55,386 nt of DNA from assembly GCF_002760435.1 (NCBI RefSeq), contig NZ_AUUU01000029.1, positions 1 to 55,386 of the forward strand, written 5' to 3'. Of the stretch, positions 18,038-27,098 are shown piece by piece. Each line of letters starts with the position of its first letter. The stretch's first letter is position 1. A program made the translations under genes and the position numbers. Source of the DNA: Clostridium sp. LS. GTDB taxonomy: Bacteria; Bacillota; Clostridia; Clostridiales; Clostridiaceae. The notes under the pieces were generated by a model. It saw only the letters and a list, made by a program, of their open reading frames with translations. It was not told the origin of the DNA and did no database searches.

Positions 18038-18074
18038 TTGAACCAATAAATAATATCTTTTTTCTTAGCATAAA

Positions 18075-18947
18075 TTACTTTCGTCTTTTCCCCAAAAAAT
18101 ATACTCCAACAGCGCCTTGGCCAGTATGACTGCCTACTGCTAAACCCATATAGCTAATTATCACATCTTTTACCTTAAATTTTTCTTTTATTAAACATAA
18201 TAAAAATTCCACACTCTCATTATTATCTGCGTGGGAGATGAACACTGTATTCAAATTATTCTCACAGATATTTTGACCAATGTATTTAATTAACTCTTTT
18301 AAAACTTTCTTTTCTCCTCTAATTTTTTTTATAACTTCTAAAGTTCCTTCTTCATTAACGGTAAGAATTGGGGTAATATTAAGCACACTGCCGACTATGG
18401 CTGATGCGCTGTTAATCCTGCCGCCCCTTTCCAAATGTTTCAAATCTTTTACTGTAAAAAAATGATATAAGTTCCTTTTATACTCCTCAATATAATCTAC
18501 TATTTCATTAAGACTTTTACTTTCTTCTTTTAACTTAGCCGCAGTATATACTAGCAATCCTTGTCCACTAGAAGCAGCTTTTGAATCAATAATTTTTATA
18601 TTTGCTTCTGGGTACTTCTCCAAGATTTCTTCCCTTGCTGTCAAAGCACTATTAAATGTTCCACTTAAGCCTGATGACAGGGCTATATACAAAATATCAT
18701 ATTTCAGGGAAATATACTTTTCAAATATTTGTATAAATCTATTTGGAGTTATTTGACTTGTCTTTGGCATTGCTCCTTTTATTAGTTTTTCGTAGAAATT
18801 CTTATAATTTAATATTTTGCCACCATCTTCAATTATCCGTGTACCCTCAATTTCACACTCTAGCCCTAAATACTCAATATCTAAAGAATTGATTATTTCA
18901 TAAGATAAATCACATCCGGAATCTGTTATTATTTTGAAATCTCTCAT
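18075..18947 (-). CDS. DegV-family fatty-acid-binding protein
   Basis: 290 residues with the full DegV pattern: KIITDSGCDLSYEI at the N-terminus, PKTSQITPNRFIQIFEKY, YIALSSGLSGTFNSAL with the lipid-binding Ser, IDSKAASSGQGLLV, LERGGRINSASA, LNITPILTV, and the C-terminal GLAVGSHTGQGAVGVYFLG with the conserved His. Members bind a long-chain fatty acid in the cytoplasm, and FakB-type members present it to the FakA kinase for phosphorylation. No fakA is nearby. The start follows AAAGGAAG. It is a single-gene unit. Confidence 0.9.
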   Translation of the reverse strand: MRDFKIITDSGCDLSYEIINSLDIEYLGLECEIEGTRIIEDGGKILNYKNFYEKLIKGAMPKTSQITPNRFIQIFEKYISLKYDILYIALSSGLSGTFNSALTAREEILEKYPEANIKIIDSKAASSGQGLLVYTAAKLKEESKSLNEIVDYIEEYKRNLYHFFTVKDLKHLERGGRINSASAIVGSVLNITPILTVNEEGTLEVIKKIRGEKKVLKELIKYIGQNICENNLNTVFISHADNNESVEFLLCLIKEKFKVKDVIISYMGLAVGSHTGQGAVGVYFLGKRRK

Positions 18948-19194
18948 TTAATTCTTCCTTTCGAAATATAATATTCAATCTAACTTATATTCCTAAAATA
19001 TTATGTATTACTTATAACAATAATTCTTGTTAACTAAATTAAATATTAATGCAAAATTTAATATATTAATTATTTCTTAAATATATAAATTCTTATATTT
19101 CATCTTCTAAATTTATTGGTATAATAGATTTATAAGTAAATACAAGAATATTTTTACAAAAATGTTTACATAATCATTCTATACGGAGGCGCAA

Positions 19195-19821
19195 ATGACT
19201 AAATTATTTAAAATCATAGTTTTATTATTCTGGTTGGCAATTCTATTCATATTCTTTAAATATGAATTATATATCGATGGCGTGGGAAAAATTATTAGTT
19301 TTCTGAATACATATAAAAATTATAGTGCTCTATTATTTTTCATTATTGCTTCATTAAGAATTTTCACACTTATTCCATGCACAGTTTTTATAATAATAGG
19401 AGGTGTTCTATTTAATCCATTAGACGCTTTTATTTTAACTGCGTTAGCTAATCTAATGAGCGAAGTTCTACTGTATTTTTTCGCTAAGCTTACGTTAGGC
19501 ATGAATTATCAAAATAAAATTATAAATAAATACCCAAAAATATATAATACTATCAAAAAAAATAATGTACAAATTCTAGCCTTAGGTGTTTCATCTCCAG
19601 TTGTACCATCAGATATTATTTGTTTGTTTTCTGTATTAGCAGAGATTACCTTTATTAAGTATGTTTTAACTATTTTTCTTGCTGATACTCCAATAATTCT
19701 TTTATACACCTTTTTAGGAATTAGTATAAAGTATTCTTTATATGTATTTAGTGTGATGCTTATTTTTGTTGTATTAATAAATTTTTATAACTTAAGAAAA
19801 TGGAATAAACAAATTGGCTAG
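19195..19821 (+). CDS. TVP38/TMEM64 (VTT-domain) membrane protein
   Basis: 208 residues, mostly hydrophobic, with about five to six membrane spans. The VTT/SNARE-associated motif is seen as FIIIGGVLFNPLDAFILTALANLMSEVLLYFFAK-like residues about 68-101 (conserved Gly and Glu), followed by VSSPVVPSDIICLFSVLAEI with the second re-entrant loop. Members of this DedA-related family are thought to move lipids or small molecules across the membrane. The start ATG follows CGGAGG with normal spacing. It stands alone, ending at a strong bidirectional terminator shared with leuA. Confidence 0.85.
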   Translation: MTKLFKIIVLLFWLAILFIFFKYELYIDGVGKIISFLNTYKNYSALLFFIIASLRIFTLIPCTVFIIIGGVLFNPLDAFILTALANLMSEVLLYFFAKLTLGMNYQNKIINKYPKIYNTIKKNNVQILALGVSSPVVPSDIICLFSVLAEITFIKYVLTIFLADTPIILLYTFLGISIKYSLYVFSVMLIFVVLINFYNLRKWNKQIG

Positions 19822-19865
19822 TTATAGAAATTTTTAGTGGTAAAGCGAATTCTTATCTAAATAAT

Positions 19866-19919
19866 AAAAAATAACTGACATATATGTAAAATCTAAATAC
19901 ATATCCGTCAGTTATTTTT
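19866..19919. terminator. Bidirectional terminator between the VTT gene and leuA
   Basis: An AAAAATAACTGAC / GTCAGTTATTTTT stem, with an inner TATATGT / ACATAT extension, lies between two convergent genes. A and T runs flank both sides, so it can end transcription in both directions. Confidence 0.85.
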
Positions 19920-19941
19920 CAATTTTTAATTTAACTAATAA

Positions 19942-21612
19942 TTACTTTGAGTATAGTCTATTAATTGCACTTATCATTGATTTTATTGATGCTCTTGTAA
20001 TATTACTATCTACACCAACACCAAAAGTTTTCTTATCAATATCATTTCTTTCCATGTATACATATGCAGCAGCCTTAGCTTCAGAACCAGTACTTAATGC
20101 ATGTTCTGTATAATCTATAATCTTAACATTAATTAAGCTGCTTTCTGCTAATGAATTTTTAAATGCATCTATAGGTCCATTACCTATGCCTTCAAGTTCC
20201 TTTGAAATTCCATTATAAACTATCGTTACATTTACCTTAGTATCTTCTTCACCATCATCTTCAGAAATATCTGAAATAGTGCACTTTACAAGCTTAAATG
20301 GCGTTTCTAAATTCAAATATTCTCTTTCAAAGGCTTCCATAACTTCTGAAGGAGAAACTTCTCCCTTTCCTTCTGAAATCCTTTGGATGACATCAGCAAA
20401 TTCTTTTTGCATTACCTTTGGTATCTTAAATCCATAGCAATGATCCATAACGAAGGCAATTCCACCTTTGCCTGACTGGCTGTTAATTCTCACTAACGCT
20501 TCATATTCTCTTCCCAAATCACTAGGATCTATAGGTAAATAAGGTACTTGCCATATATTATCATGTCTTTCTTGGTATTTTTTCATTCCCTTATTAATAG
20601 CATCTTGATGTGAGCCTGAAAATGCTGTAAATACAAGGTTTCCGGCATACGGATGCCTAACATGAACTGGTATTTTAACGCATCTTTCATATACTTCTAT
20701 TATTTCATTTACATTCTCAAGATTTAACTCTGGATTTACACCATGAGAAAACATATTGTAAGCTATAGTTAATATATCTACATTTCCTGTTCTCTCTCCA
20801 TTTCCAAATAGAGTTCCTTCAACTCTGTCAGCTCCTGCAAGCATTGCAAGTTCTGCATCTGCAACACCTGTTCCTCTATCATTATGAGGATGAACACTTA
20901 CAATCACTCTTTCTCTATCTTTAAAGTTTCTACACATCCACTCAATTTGATCTGCATAAACATTTGGAGTATCCATTTGTACTGTTGATGGAAGATTGAC
21001 TATAACCTTATTATCTTTAGCGGCTCCCCAAGTATCTAATACAGCATCACAGATTTCTAATGCATATTCTACTTCTGTTCCAGTAAAACTCTCAGGAGAG
21101 TATTCTAAAAATATCTTTCCATCAAAACTCTCAGAATATTTTTTTACTAATTTTGTTCCTTCTATGGCAATTTCTTTAATTTCTTCTTTGCTCATGTTAA
21201 AAACAACATCTCTTTGAAGTACCGAAGTTGAATTATATATATGAACTATTGCCTGCTTTACATCTTTCAATGCTTCAAAGGTTCTTTTAATTAGGTGTGG
21301 TCTAGCTTGCGTTAACACTTGCACCACTACATCATCAGGTATATGATTTTCATCAACTAACTTTCTTAAAAAATCATATTCAATTTGCGATGATGATGGA
21401 AACCCCACTTCAATTTCTTTAAATCCTAACTTAACAAGTAAATTAAAAAATTCAACTTTTTCTTCAACAGTCATTGGATTTATGAGAGCTTGATTCCCAT
21501 CTCTTAAGTCAACGCTGCACCAAATTGGTGCCTTAGTTATTTCATTATCAGGCCATGTTCTGCCCTTCAATTTTATTGTTTCAAATCTTTTATATTTTTT
21601 ATAATTTAACAT
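19942..21612 (-). CDS. leuA: 2-isopropylmalate synthase (long LeuA2 type)
   Basis: 556 residues, matching the long LeuA2 form. The N-terminal TIM barrel carries WCSVDLRDGNQAL (metal Asp and substrate Arg), EVGFPSSSQIEYDF, FLEYSPESFTGTE, VSVHPHNDRGTG (metal His pair) and the Gly-rich FGNGERTGNVD motif. The last ~120 residues are the regulatory domain that binds leucine in this family. It condenses acetyl-CoA and 2-oxoisovalerate in the first step of leucine synthesis. The other leu genes are not beside it. The start follows GGGGGGCAATTAA, the same unusual leader as hisC. Confidence 0.93.
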   Translation of the reverse strand: MLNYKKYKRFETIKLKGRTWPDNEITKAPIWCSVDLRDGNQALINPMTVEEKVEFFNLLVKLGFKEIEVGFPSSSQIEYDFLRKLVDENHIPDDVVVQVLTQARPHLIKRTFEALKDVKQAIVHIYNSTSVLQRDVVFNMSKEEIKEIAIEGTKLVKKYSESFDGKIFLEYSPESFTGTEVEYALEICDAVLDTWGAAKDNKVIVNLPSTVQMDTPNVYADQIEWMCRNFKDRERVIVSVHPHNDRGTGVADAELAMLAGADRVEGTLFGNGERTGNVDILTIAYNMFSHGVNPELNLENVNEIIEVYERCVKIPVHVRHPYAGNLVFTAFSGSHQDAINKGMKKYQERHDNIWQVPYLPIDPSDLGREYEALVRINSQSGKGGIAFVMDHCYGFKIPKVMQKEFADVIQRISEGKGEVSPSEVMEAFEREYLNLETPFKLVKCTISDISEDDGEEDTKVNVTIVYNGISKELEGIGNGPIDAFKNSLAESSLINVKIIDYTEHALSTGSEAKAAAYVYMERNDIDKKTFGVGVDSNITRASIKSMISAINRLYSK

Positions 21613-21936
21613 TTAATTGCCCCCCAAAATATATTTATTATAAAATTAGCTTCCACTTGATTTCTTATTCCCAGATATAATCCCTCAACTATACCTCGAA
21701 TTTTCATAATAAATATAATTTTCTTATCTACTTTCTTATTAACCCCACCTAAACCACCTCTTTATAAATTTGAGCGATAAAAATATTTTACCATATGACC
21801 TACTATATGTAAATATTTCATACTATTTTCAATAAATTAAACAATATTCCTGAATGATATTTATTAATGTATCAATTTATAACATTTTTTACATCAATAG
21901 AATATATTATACTATAATAATTTTTAGGAGTTCCAT
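21613..21936. other. Divergent intergenic region, leuA / ytaF-like
   Basis: These 324 bases separate leuA (minus) from the YtaF-like gene (plus). Next to leuA is its G-rich ribosome site. Next to the plus gene are TTTACA (21888-21893) and TATAAT (21913-21918), 19 bases apart, a possible but poorly spaced promoter. A leucine T-box was looked for before leuA and not found. No gene is seen. Confidence 0.5.
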
Positions 21937-22560
21937 ATGATTTTTTTATCACCACTATTACTAGCTATTTCTTCAAATATAGACACTCTATCAGTTTCTT
22001 CATCTTATGGTACTAAAAAAATCTATTTGCCTAAATCAAGTATGATATTACTCACAATTTTAACTTCTATTTCTCTCTTTATATCAATGTACATTGGTAG
22101 ATTGATTCAACCTCTATTTGGATTTAAATTAGATAATATATTTGGTGCTGTTCTATTAAGTTTTATTGGATTATCATTTATTGTTGAATATATTAGATTG
22201 GAACAAAAACACCTTGGATACGATACTTCCTATTTTTATATAAGTCCAATGAGATATAAAAACATCTTGGAAAACCCTATAATTGTCGATTCTGATAAAT
22301 CGAATCATATTGATATAAAAGAATGCTTTAATCTCTCTTTAGCTATTGGAATAGATAATTTTTTAGCCTCTTTTGCAGCCAGCATAACAGGTGTTAATAT
22401 TGGCATTAGTGTATTTTTTTACTTTATTTTATCCATAATATCAGTTTACTTCGGTTATTATAATACCAACATGAGTCTAATAAAATGGTTTCAAGAACAC
22501 TCATATTTTATCTCAGGAACAATTTTAATTGTACTAGGAATATATGAGGCATTTGTTTAA
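21937..22560 (+). CDS. YtaF/MntP-like sporulation membrane protein
   Basis: 207 residues with about six membrane spans in two related halves. Each half begins with the Asp-bearing motif of the MntP/YtaF group: SPLLLAISSNIDTLSVSSSYG at residues 4-24 and LSLAIGIDNFLASFAAS in the second half. YtaF proteins are sporulation-associated relatives of the manganese exporter MntP. A long loop with IVDSDKSNHIDIKE separates the halves. The start is ATG behind TTAGGAG. It is a single-gene unit closed by a strong bidirectional terminator. Whether it moves Mn2+ cannot be judged from sequence. Confidence 0.83.
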   Translation: MIFLSPLLLAISSNIDTLSVSSSYGTKKIYLPKSSMILLTILTSISLFISMYIGRLIQPLFGFKLDNIFGAVLLSFIGLSFIVEYIRLEQKHLGYDTSYFYISPMRYKNILENPIIVDSDKSNHIDIKECFNLSLAIGIDNFLASFAASITGVNIGISVFFYFILSIISVYFGYYNTNMSLIKWFQEHSYFISGTILIVLGIYEAFV

Positions 22561-22571
22561 TTTTAAAAATA

Positions 22572-22614
22572 TATGCCATCGGAAAAATTTAAAAATAAAA
22601 TTTTCGATGGCATA
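22572..22614. terminator. Bidirectional terminator after the ytaF-like gene
   Basis: A TATGCCATC / GATGGCATA stem, extended by AAAATTT / AAATTTT arms, lies in the 58-base gap between two convergent genes. Confidence 0.85.
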
Positions 22615-22618
22615 CTTA

Positions 22619-23122
22619 TTATTCTATATTTTTATGTCCCTTACCAAATATTAAAGCTATACCAACTAGTATCAAAATAGCAGGTACTACTAGTGTCGTA
22701 TTAATTACCCTAAATATATTACCAAACAACATACTTGCAAAAGATACAGCTGGTATTATAGTTAGAATACATATTGGTATTAGTAGTCCCCTTTTTCGAC
22801 CACCAAAATAGTATAGTTGAAATAATCCTATTGCGACAGAAAAAGGATATATTGGCCATGTATAACCAGCGAAATGCCAATTAGTTATGGTTTCAAAAAA
22901 GAACAAAAGTCCAAGTGTGGTTAATATTCCTCCTGGAACTAATACTCCAGGATTAGTTCTTGTTGCAAAATATGCAAAATTAAAAGATAAACCTGGTATC
23001 AATATGAACAAAGGCCATAATCTATCCATCCCAAACAATTGTATATGCAATAATCTTGACATAAATAATAATATTCCGATTACTATAAAAAAGAATCCCC
23101 AAAAATTATTTTTATTCATCAT
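22619..23122 (-). CDS. Small integral membrane protein, LiaI/DUF5668-like
   Basis: 167 residues and about five hydrophobic spans, with short loops and a basic GGRKRGL turn. The opening NFWGFFFIVIGILLFMSRLL and the later WPLFILIPGLSFN match the hydrophobic pairs seen in LiaI/LiaF-type (DUF5668) membrane modules. Such proteins often accompany envelope-stress systems, but no sensor genes are adjacent here. Start is the first of two tandem ATG codons behind GAGGG. The role is unknown. Confidence 0.7.
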   Translation of the reverse strand: MMNKNNFWGFFFIVIGILLFMSRLLHIQLFGMDRLWPLFILIPGLSFNFAYFATRTNPGVLVPGGILTTLGLLFFFETITNWHFAGYTWPIYPFSVAIGLFQLYYFGGRKRGLLIPICILTIIPAVSFASMLFGNIFRVINTTLVVPAILILVGIALIFGKGHKNIE

Positions 23123-23318
23123 CTTCTTTCCCTCATCTCTTAAAATACATAATTTAAAATAATTACTTATAAAATTATATTCCTTACAGTTTATTATTTT
23201 ACTTTATGAATTTTAAGGTTTCAATCAATATTATCTTAATATTTCCTTAATAATACTTTTATTTTTTTCAGTAAATCTTATCTTTTGGAATACGGTTTCC
23301 TTTATATTTTAAATAAAA

Positions 23319-23356
23319 TAGCACTTTCTTTTTATTTTAATTAAAAGAAAGTGCTA
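23319..23356 (-). terminator. Terminator of the MacAB-type export operon
   Basis: A perfect 14-bp stem TAGCACTTTCTTTT / AAAAGAAAGTGCTA followed on the minus strand by TTTTATTT. It lies 22 bases after the permease stop and ends the four-gene export operon. Confidence 0.85.
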
Positions 23357-23378
23357 TAAAATAATTTTACATTAATTA

Positions 23379-24869
23379 TTATTCATATCTTAAAGCTTCA
23401 ATTGGATCAAGTTCCGCAGCTTTTTTCGCTGGATAGTATCCAAAGAAAACACCGATAAACATTGAAAATGAAAAGCTTATTAAAATTACTAGTGGAGATA
23501 CCGTAGTAGCATAGCCCATTGCTTTCGAGCCTGCTGCCCCTGCTCCTAAACCAAGTAATATTCCTAAGATACCACCTATTGAACATATTATAATTGATTC
23601 AACAATAAATTGCATCTTGATATGGCCGCTCTTAGCACCAAGTGCTTTTCTAGTACCTATTTCCCTTGTTCTCTCTGTAACTGAAACAAGCATTATATTC
23701 ATTACTCCAATTCCACCAACTACAAGTGATATTCCTGCAATAGCGGATATAGCTAAAGCCACTGTAGTCATCATTGTTGTCATGTTTTCAAGCATACTTT
23801 CCATATTACTTGCTGCTGCTTCAAACTTTGTATTTTTTACATAGAGCTTTGATAAATAATCTGATAATTCAGTTGTAAAAGTTTGAACATCTACATTATC
23901 TTTAGCCTTTATTGTAAATGTTTGATAATTTTTATTTGTTGCAGTTTTCTTAGCAACTGTAATTGGCACATATAAATCTGTTGTTAGATTTTCATCAGAC
24001 GATGTTCTACTTCCACCTTGAGCTTTATATTTATATACTCCAATTATTGTATATGTGTGGATAGCGCTAGATGTATACACTTTTATCTTTTGATCTATAG
24101 GATCTACACCATCACCAAATATTTTTGATACTAATTTATCAGAAACTACTGCTACATCCTTAGCACCATCAATATCGTTTTGTAAAAGGTATCTACCTTC
24201 CGAAATTTCTATACTTTTAACATCTTTATACCCTACATTTGTGCCTACTGTGCTTATATTGGCATACGTTGTTTCATTTTTTACTTTACCTGAATCACCA
24301 TTCTCTGACAAACTTAATGAACTAATTTTATCACTAAAGTTATCTTGTAACTCATTTATTTGCTGCATAGTCATAAGATCTGTATCCTTTGCAGTGCTGC
24401 TTGACTTTCCTTGTCTACCAAAACCACCTGGAGGCATACCGCCGCCTCCTGCTGCTCTTATAGCGCCGCCTGCTGGCATTCCTCCGCCTCCTTGAGCACC
24501 TCCTCTAGCTTGAGATCCGCCATTTCCTTGTTGGCCACCATTGCCCTGTTGCCCTCCTTTAGATTGAGATCCCCCATTTCCATTTTGTGTACTACCTGCT
24601 GAATTTTTTGAGTTCTGATTATTTGAATTATTTGTGCCTGTACTCGCTGTAGTATTTGTTGAACTTCTTTCTTGAACATTTACTGTAATATTTGTAGCAC
24701 CCATTGAAGCCATTGAACTTGTCAAAGAAGATGTCATTGCATTTCCAACTGAAACAACACCAATTACAGATGCAATTCCTATTATTATACCAAGCATTGT
24801 AAGCAATGCTCGCATTTTATTTGCTCTAAGGCCTGCTATTGCAAGCAAAATATTTTCTTTTATAAACAT
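23379..24869 (-). CDS. MacB/FtsX-type ABC transporter permease with Gly-rich insert
   Basis: 496 residues. The N-terminus has one span (LRANKMRALLTMLGIIIGIASVIGVV) typical of MacB_PCD proteins, and the last ~130 residues hold three spans with GGIGVMNIMLVSVTERTREIGTRKALGA and IEALRYE at the end. The large extracytoplasmic domain between them (about residues 50-340) is the MacB periplasmic core. It carries an unusual insert at about residues 75-155 made of Gly, Gln, Ser and Asn repeats (GGQQGNGG, GGGGMPPGG). The gene overlaps the ATPase gene by 10 bases. The complex likely exports or extracts a peptide, drug or lipid substrate. The substrate is unknown. Confidence 0.9.
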   Translation of the reverse strand: MFIKENILLAIAGLRANKMRALLTMLGIIIGIASVIGVVSVGNAMTSSLTSSMASMGATNITVNVQERSSTNTTASTGTNNSNNQNSKNSAGSTQNGNGGSQSKGGQQGNGGQQGNGGSQARGGAQGGGGMPAGGAIRAAGGGGMPPGGFGRQGKSSSTAKDTDLMTMQQINELQDNFSDKISSLSLSENGDSGKVKNETTYANISTVGTNVGYKDVKSIEISEGRYLLQNDIDGAKDVAVVSDKLVSKIFGDGVDPIDQKIKVYTSSAIHTYTIIGVYKYKAQGGSRTSSDENLTTDLYVPITVAKKTATNKNYQTFTIKAKDNVDVQTFTTELSDYLSKLYVKNTKFEAAASNMESMLENMTTMMTTVALAISAIAGISLVVGGIGVMNIMLVSVTERTREIGTRKALGAKSGHIKMQFIVESIIICSIGGILGILLGLGAGAAGSKAMGYATTVSPLVILISFSFSMFIGVFFGYYPAKKAAELDPIEALRYE

Positions 24870-25597
24870 ACCTTTTCCTCTTCTCGGAATCTTCTATAAT
24901 AATTTTTATTCAATTCTTCTGCTACTATATTGCCATCTTTTAGGGTTATAATCCTTTGAGTTTCATCTGCAAGCTCATTATTATGGGTAATGAGTACTAT
25001 GGTCTTCCCTTCCTCTTCATGAATTTTGTGAAATAAATCCATTACCATTCTTCCAGTTGCAGAATCAAGTGCCCCTGTTGGTTCATCGGCAAGTATTATA
25101 CTTGGATCATTTACAAGCGCTCTTGCAATTGCAACTCTTTGCTTTTGTCCTCCTGAAAGTTCATTAGGTTGATGAGACATTCTATCTTTCATTCCAACAA
25201 GCTCCAAAAGTTGTTCAGCTCGTTCTCTTCTTTCTTTTTTACCCATTCCACAATAAAGCATTGGTAATTCAACATTTTTTAAAGCTGAACTCCTTGGTAT
25301 TAAATTATAGGTTTGAAATACAAATCCTATTTGCTTATTTCTTACTTCAGAAAGTCCATTATCTGAAATTTCATCAATATTTGTGCCATCCAACACATAG
25401 TTACCAGAAGTCGCTCGATCAAGTGCACCTATTATATTCATTAGGGTACTTTTACCAGAACCGGAGGTTCCAATAATAGATACAAACTCCCCTTCCTGCA
25501 CTGTAATGTCAATGCCTTTCAATATATTTAATTCATTAGGAGTTCCAATGTAAAAGCTTTTTTTAATATTTTTCATTTCTATTATATTTCTAGCCAA
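24860..25597 (-). CDS. MacB/LolD-type ABC transporter ATPase
   Basis: 245 residues from a TTG start. A GTG at 25606 lies inside the AGGAGGTG ribosome site itself, so translation more likely begins at the TTG eight bases beyond it. Walker A is GTSGSGKST, Q-loop FVFQTYNLIPR, signature LSGGQKQR, Walker B IILADEPTGALD, H-loop LITHN. The sequence belongs to the MacB/YknY/LolD group that drives FtsX-like permeases. It sits 12 bases after the adaptor gene and overlaps the permease gene, so the four genes are one operon. Confidence 0.93.
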   Translation of the reverse strand: MARNIIEMKNIKKSFYIGTPNELNILKGIDITVQEGEFVSIIGTSGSGKSTLMNIIGALDRATSGNYVLDGTNIDEISDNGLSEVRNKQIGFVFQTYNLIPRSSALKNVELPMLYCGMGKKERRERAEQLLELVGMKDRMSHQPNELSGGQKQRVAIARALVNDPSIILADEPTGALDSATGRMVMDLFHKIHEEEGKTIVLITHNNELADETQRIITLKDGNIVAEELNKNYYRRFREEEKVCL

Positions 25598-25609
25598 AAA
25601 TTTCACCTC

Positions 25610-27097
25610 CTACTTACTTGTTTTACGATTATATCCTTGAGTTTCAATTGTTATAGCATCTCCAACATGATAATTTGCTGGATCAGTAAGTATAAATAGT
25701 CCATCAGAAAGGTCTGAACCTTCAATTTCAACATTAGTAGAAGATTCTATACCTTTTGTAATAGGTATTTCTTTTACAACATATTGTTTATCTTGTTTTA
25801 CTGCTGCATATACTACATCTTGTCCATTACTTTTAGTTACTGCTCCGTATGGTACTGAGTATACATCATCCTTCTCATCTGTAATAATATTTACTACTGA
25901 ATTCATACCTACTTTTACTTTATCATTGTGACCAGTTAATTGTACTTTAACAGTAAAGGATACATCACTGCTTGTTGAATTACTTGTTGTACTAGTTGAT
26001 GTACTAGTTTTTCCACTACTTGTACTAGTACTGCTAGTACTTGCACTTGCAGTACTAGATACAGGTTCAACACTTACTACTTGCCCCGGAATGATATCTG
26101 CCCCAGATGCATCTGTTGTTATTTCCACTCTTTGTCCAACTTTTACTTTTGCAACATCAGTTTCATCAACACTTGCATTTACTATTAAATTATTCAGGTC
26201 TTGAATTACAAATAACGCCCCCGATGCTTGTACTCCAACTACAGCATTAACATTAGTTACAGTACCATCTACTGTTGCTACTACTTGAGCATCTTCTAAC
26301 TTCTTTTTCTTATCTTCATATGCAAGTCTGCTGCTTTTATCATTAGCAGTTGCTTGAGCTGATTCATATGCTGTTTTTGCTTCAGCTAATGATTGTTCAG
26401 CATTAACCTTTGTAGCTTCTAATGCTACAGTCGCTTTATCGTAAGCACCTTTAGCATTTTCATAATTTGTTTCTGCTGCACTTAAATCTTCTTTTGATAT
26501 TTCCCCATTTTGAAACATTACCTTATCATATTCATAAGTCCTGCTTTTACTCTCCATATCAAGTTTTGCACTGTCAACGGCTTTCTCGGCATTTATTACA
26601 TCAGTTTGTAAATTATTATCGTGCAAGTATTTTAGATTTTCATATTTTTGCTGCGCGCTTGCTAATGATAAATTATTTTTTTGTTCATTTGCAGCAAGTG
26701 TTTGTTCAGCTTCAGAAAGTTGTTCTTGCAAAGTTGATGTATCTATTGTTGCAAGAATATCGCCTTTCTTAACAACATCACCTATTTCAACGTTAATTGA
26801 TGCAACATTATATTCTAAATTAGAATATATATTTGTAGAGTCTCCACTCTTTATTGCTCCTGATGAACTAATTGTTGATGCAATATTTGTTTTCTTAAGC
26901 ACTGTATATTTAACACTGCTTTGTGTTGTTTTTGTTTTTGCAAATTTCACCTTATATATCGTAACCCCTAGAACTATTACAAGTAATACAGAAACTATAC
27001 TTATAATCTTCTTTTTAGTAAAAAACTTTTTCTTAGCTAATCCTTTTTCTATTATTTCCTTACTTTCTAAACCTTTTTTATGAAATAACAACTTCAA
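25610..27097 (-). CDS. HlyD/MacA-type membrane-fusion adaptor of the export system
   Basis: 495 residues. One membrane anchor near the N-terminus (KIISIVSVLLVIVLGVTIYKV). Then a lipoyl/barrel-sandwich half (SINVEIGDVVKKGDILATID), a long coiled-coil hairpin of about residues 115-270 rich in Ala, Glu and Lys, the return lipoyl half (AQVVATVDGTVTNVNAVVG) and beta-barrel domains. A Ser/Thr-only stretch (SSTSTSSGKTSTSTSTTSNS) sits at about residues 350-385. The adaptor links the ABC complex to a partner, here probably the coiled-coil TolC-like protein encoded just upstream. The start is TTG, one base after the previous stop codon, with an AAGG site. Confidence 0.88.
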   Translation of the reverse strand: MKLLFHKKGLESKEIIEKGLAKKKFFTKKKIISIVSVLLVIVLGVTIYKVKFAKTKTTQSSVKYTVLKKTNIASTISSSGAIKSGDSTNIYSNLEYNVASINVEIGDVVKKGDILATIDTSTLQEQLSEAEQTLAANEQKNNLSLASAQQKYENLKYLHDNNLQTDVINAEKAVDSAKLDMESKSRTYEYDKVMFQNGEISKEDLSAAETNYENAKGAYDKATVALEATKVNAEQSLAEAKTAYESAQATANDKSSRLAYEDKKKKLEDAQVVATVDGTVTNVNAVVGVQASGALFVIQDLNNLIVNASVDETDVAKVKVGQRVEITTDASGADIIPGQVVSVEPVSSTASASTSSTSTSSGKTSTSTSTTSNSTSSDVSFTVKVQLTGHNDKVKVGMNSVVNIITDEKDDVYSVPYGAVTKSNGQDVVYAAVKQDKQYVVKEIPITKGIESSTNVEIEGSDLSDGLFILTDPANYHVGDAITIETQGYNRKTSK

Positions 27098-27098
27098 T

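Noticed and set aside
21740..21765. GGTGG strings before leuA suggesting a T-box
   Set aside because: No GGTACC core, terminator stem or specifier loop could be built around them.
24411..24679. Plus and minus frames over the Gly-rich insert of the permease
   Set aside because: They arise from the repetitive codons in other frames and have no ribosome site.
25598..25606. GTG as start of the ABC ATPase
   Set aside because: The GTG is part of the AGGAGGTG ribosome site; the TTG eight bases later is better placed.
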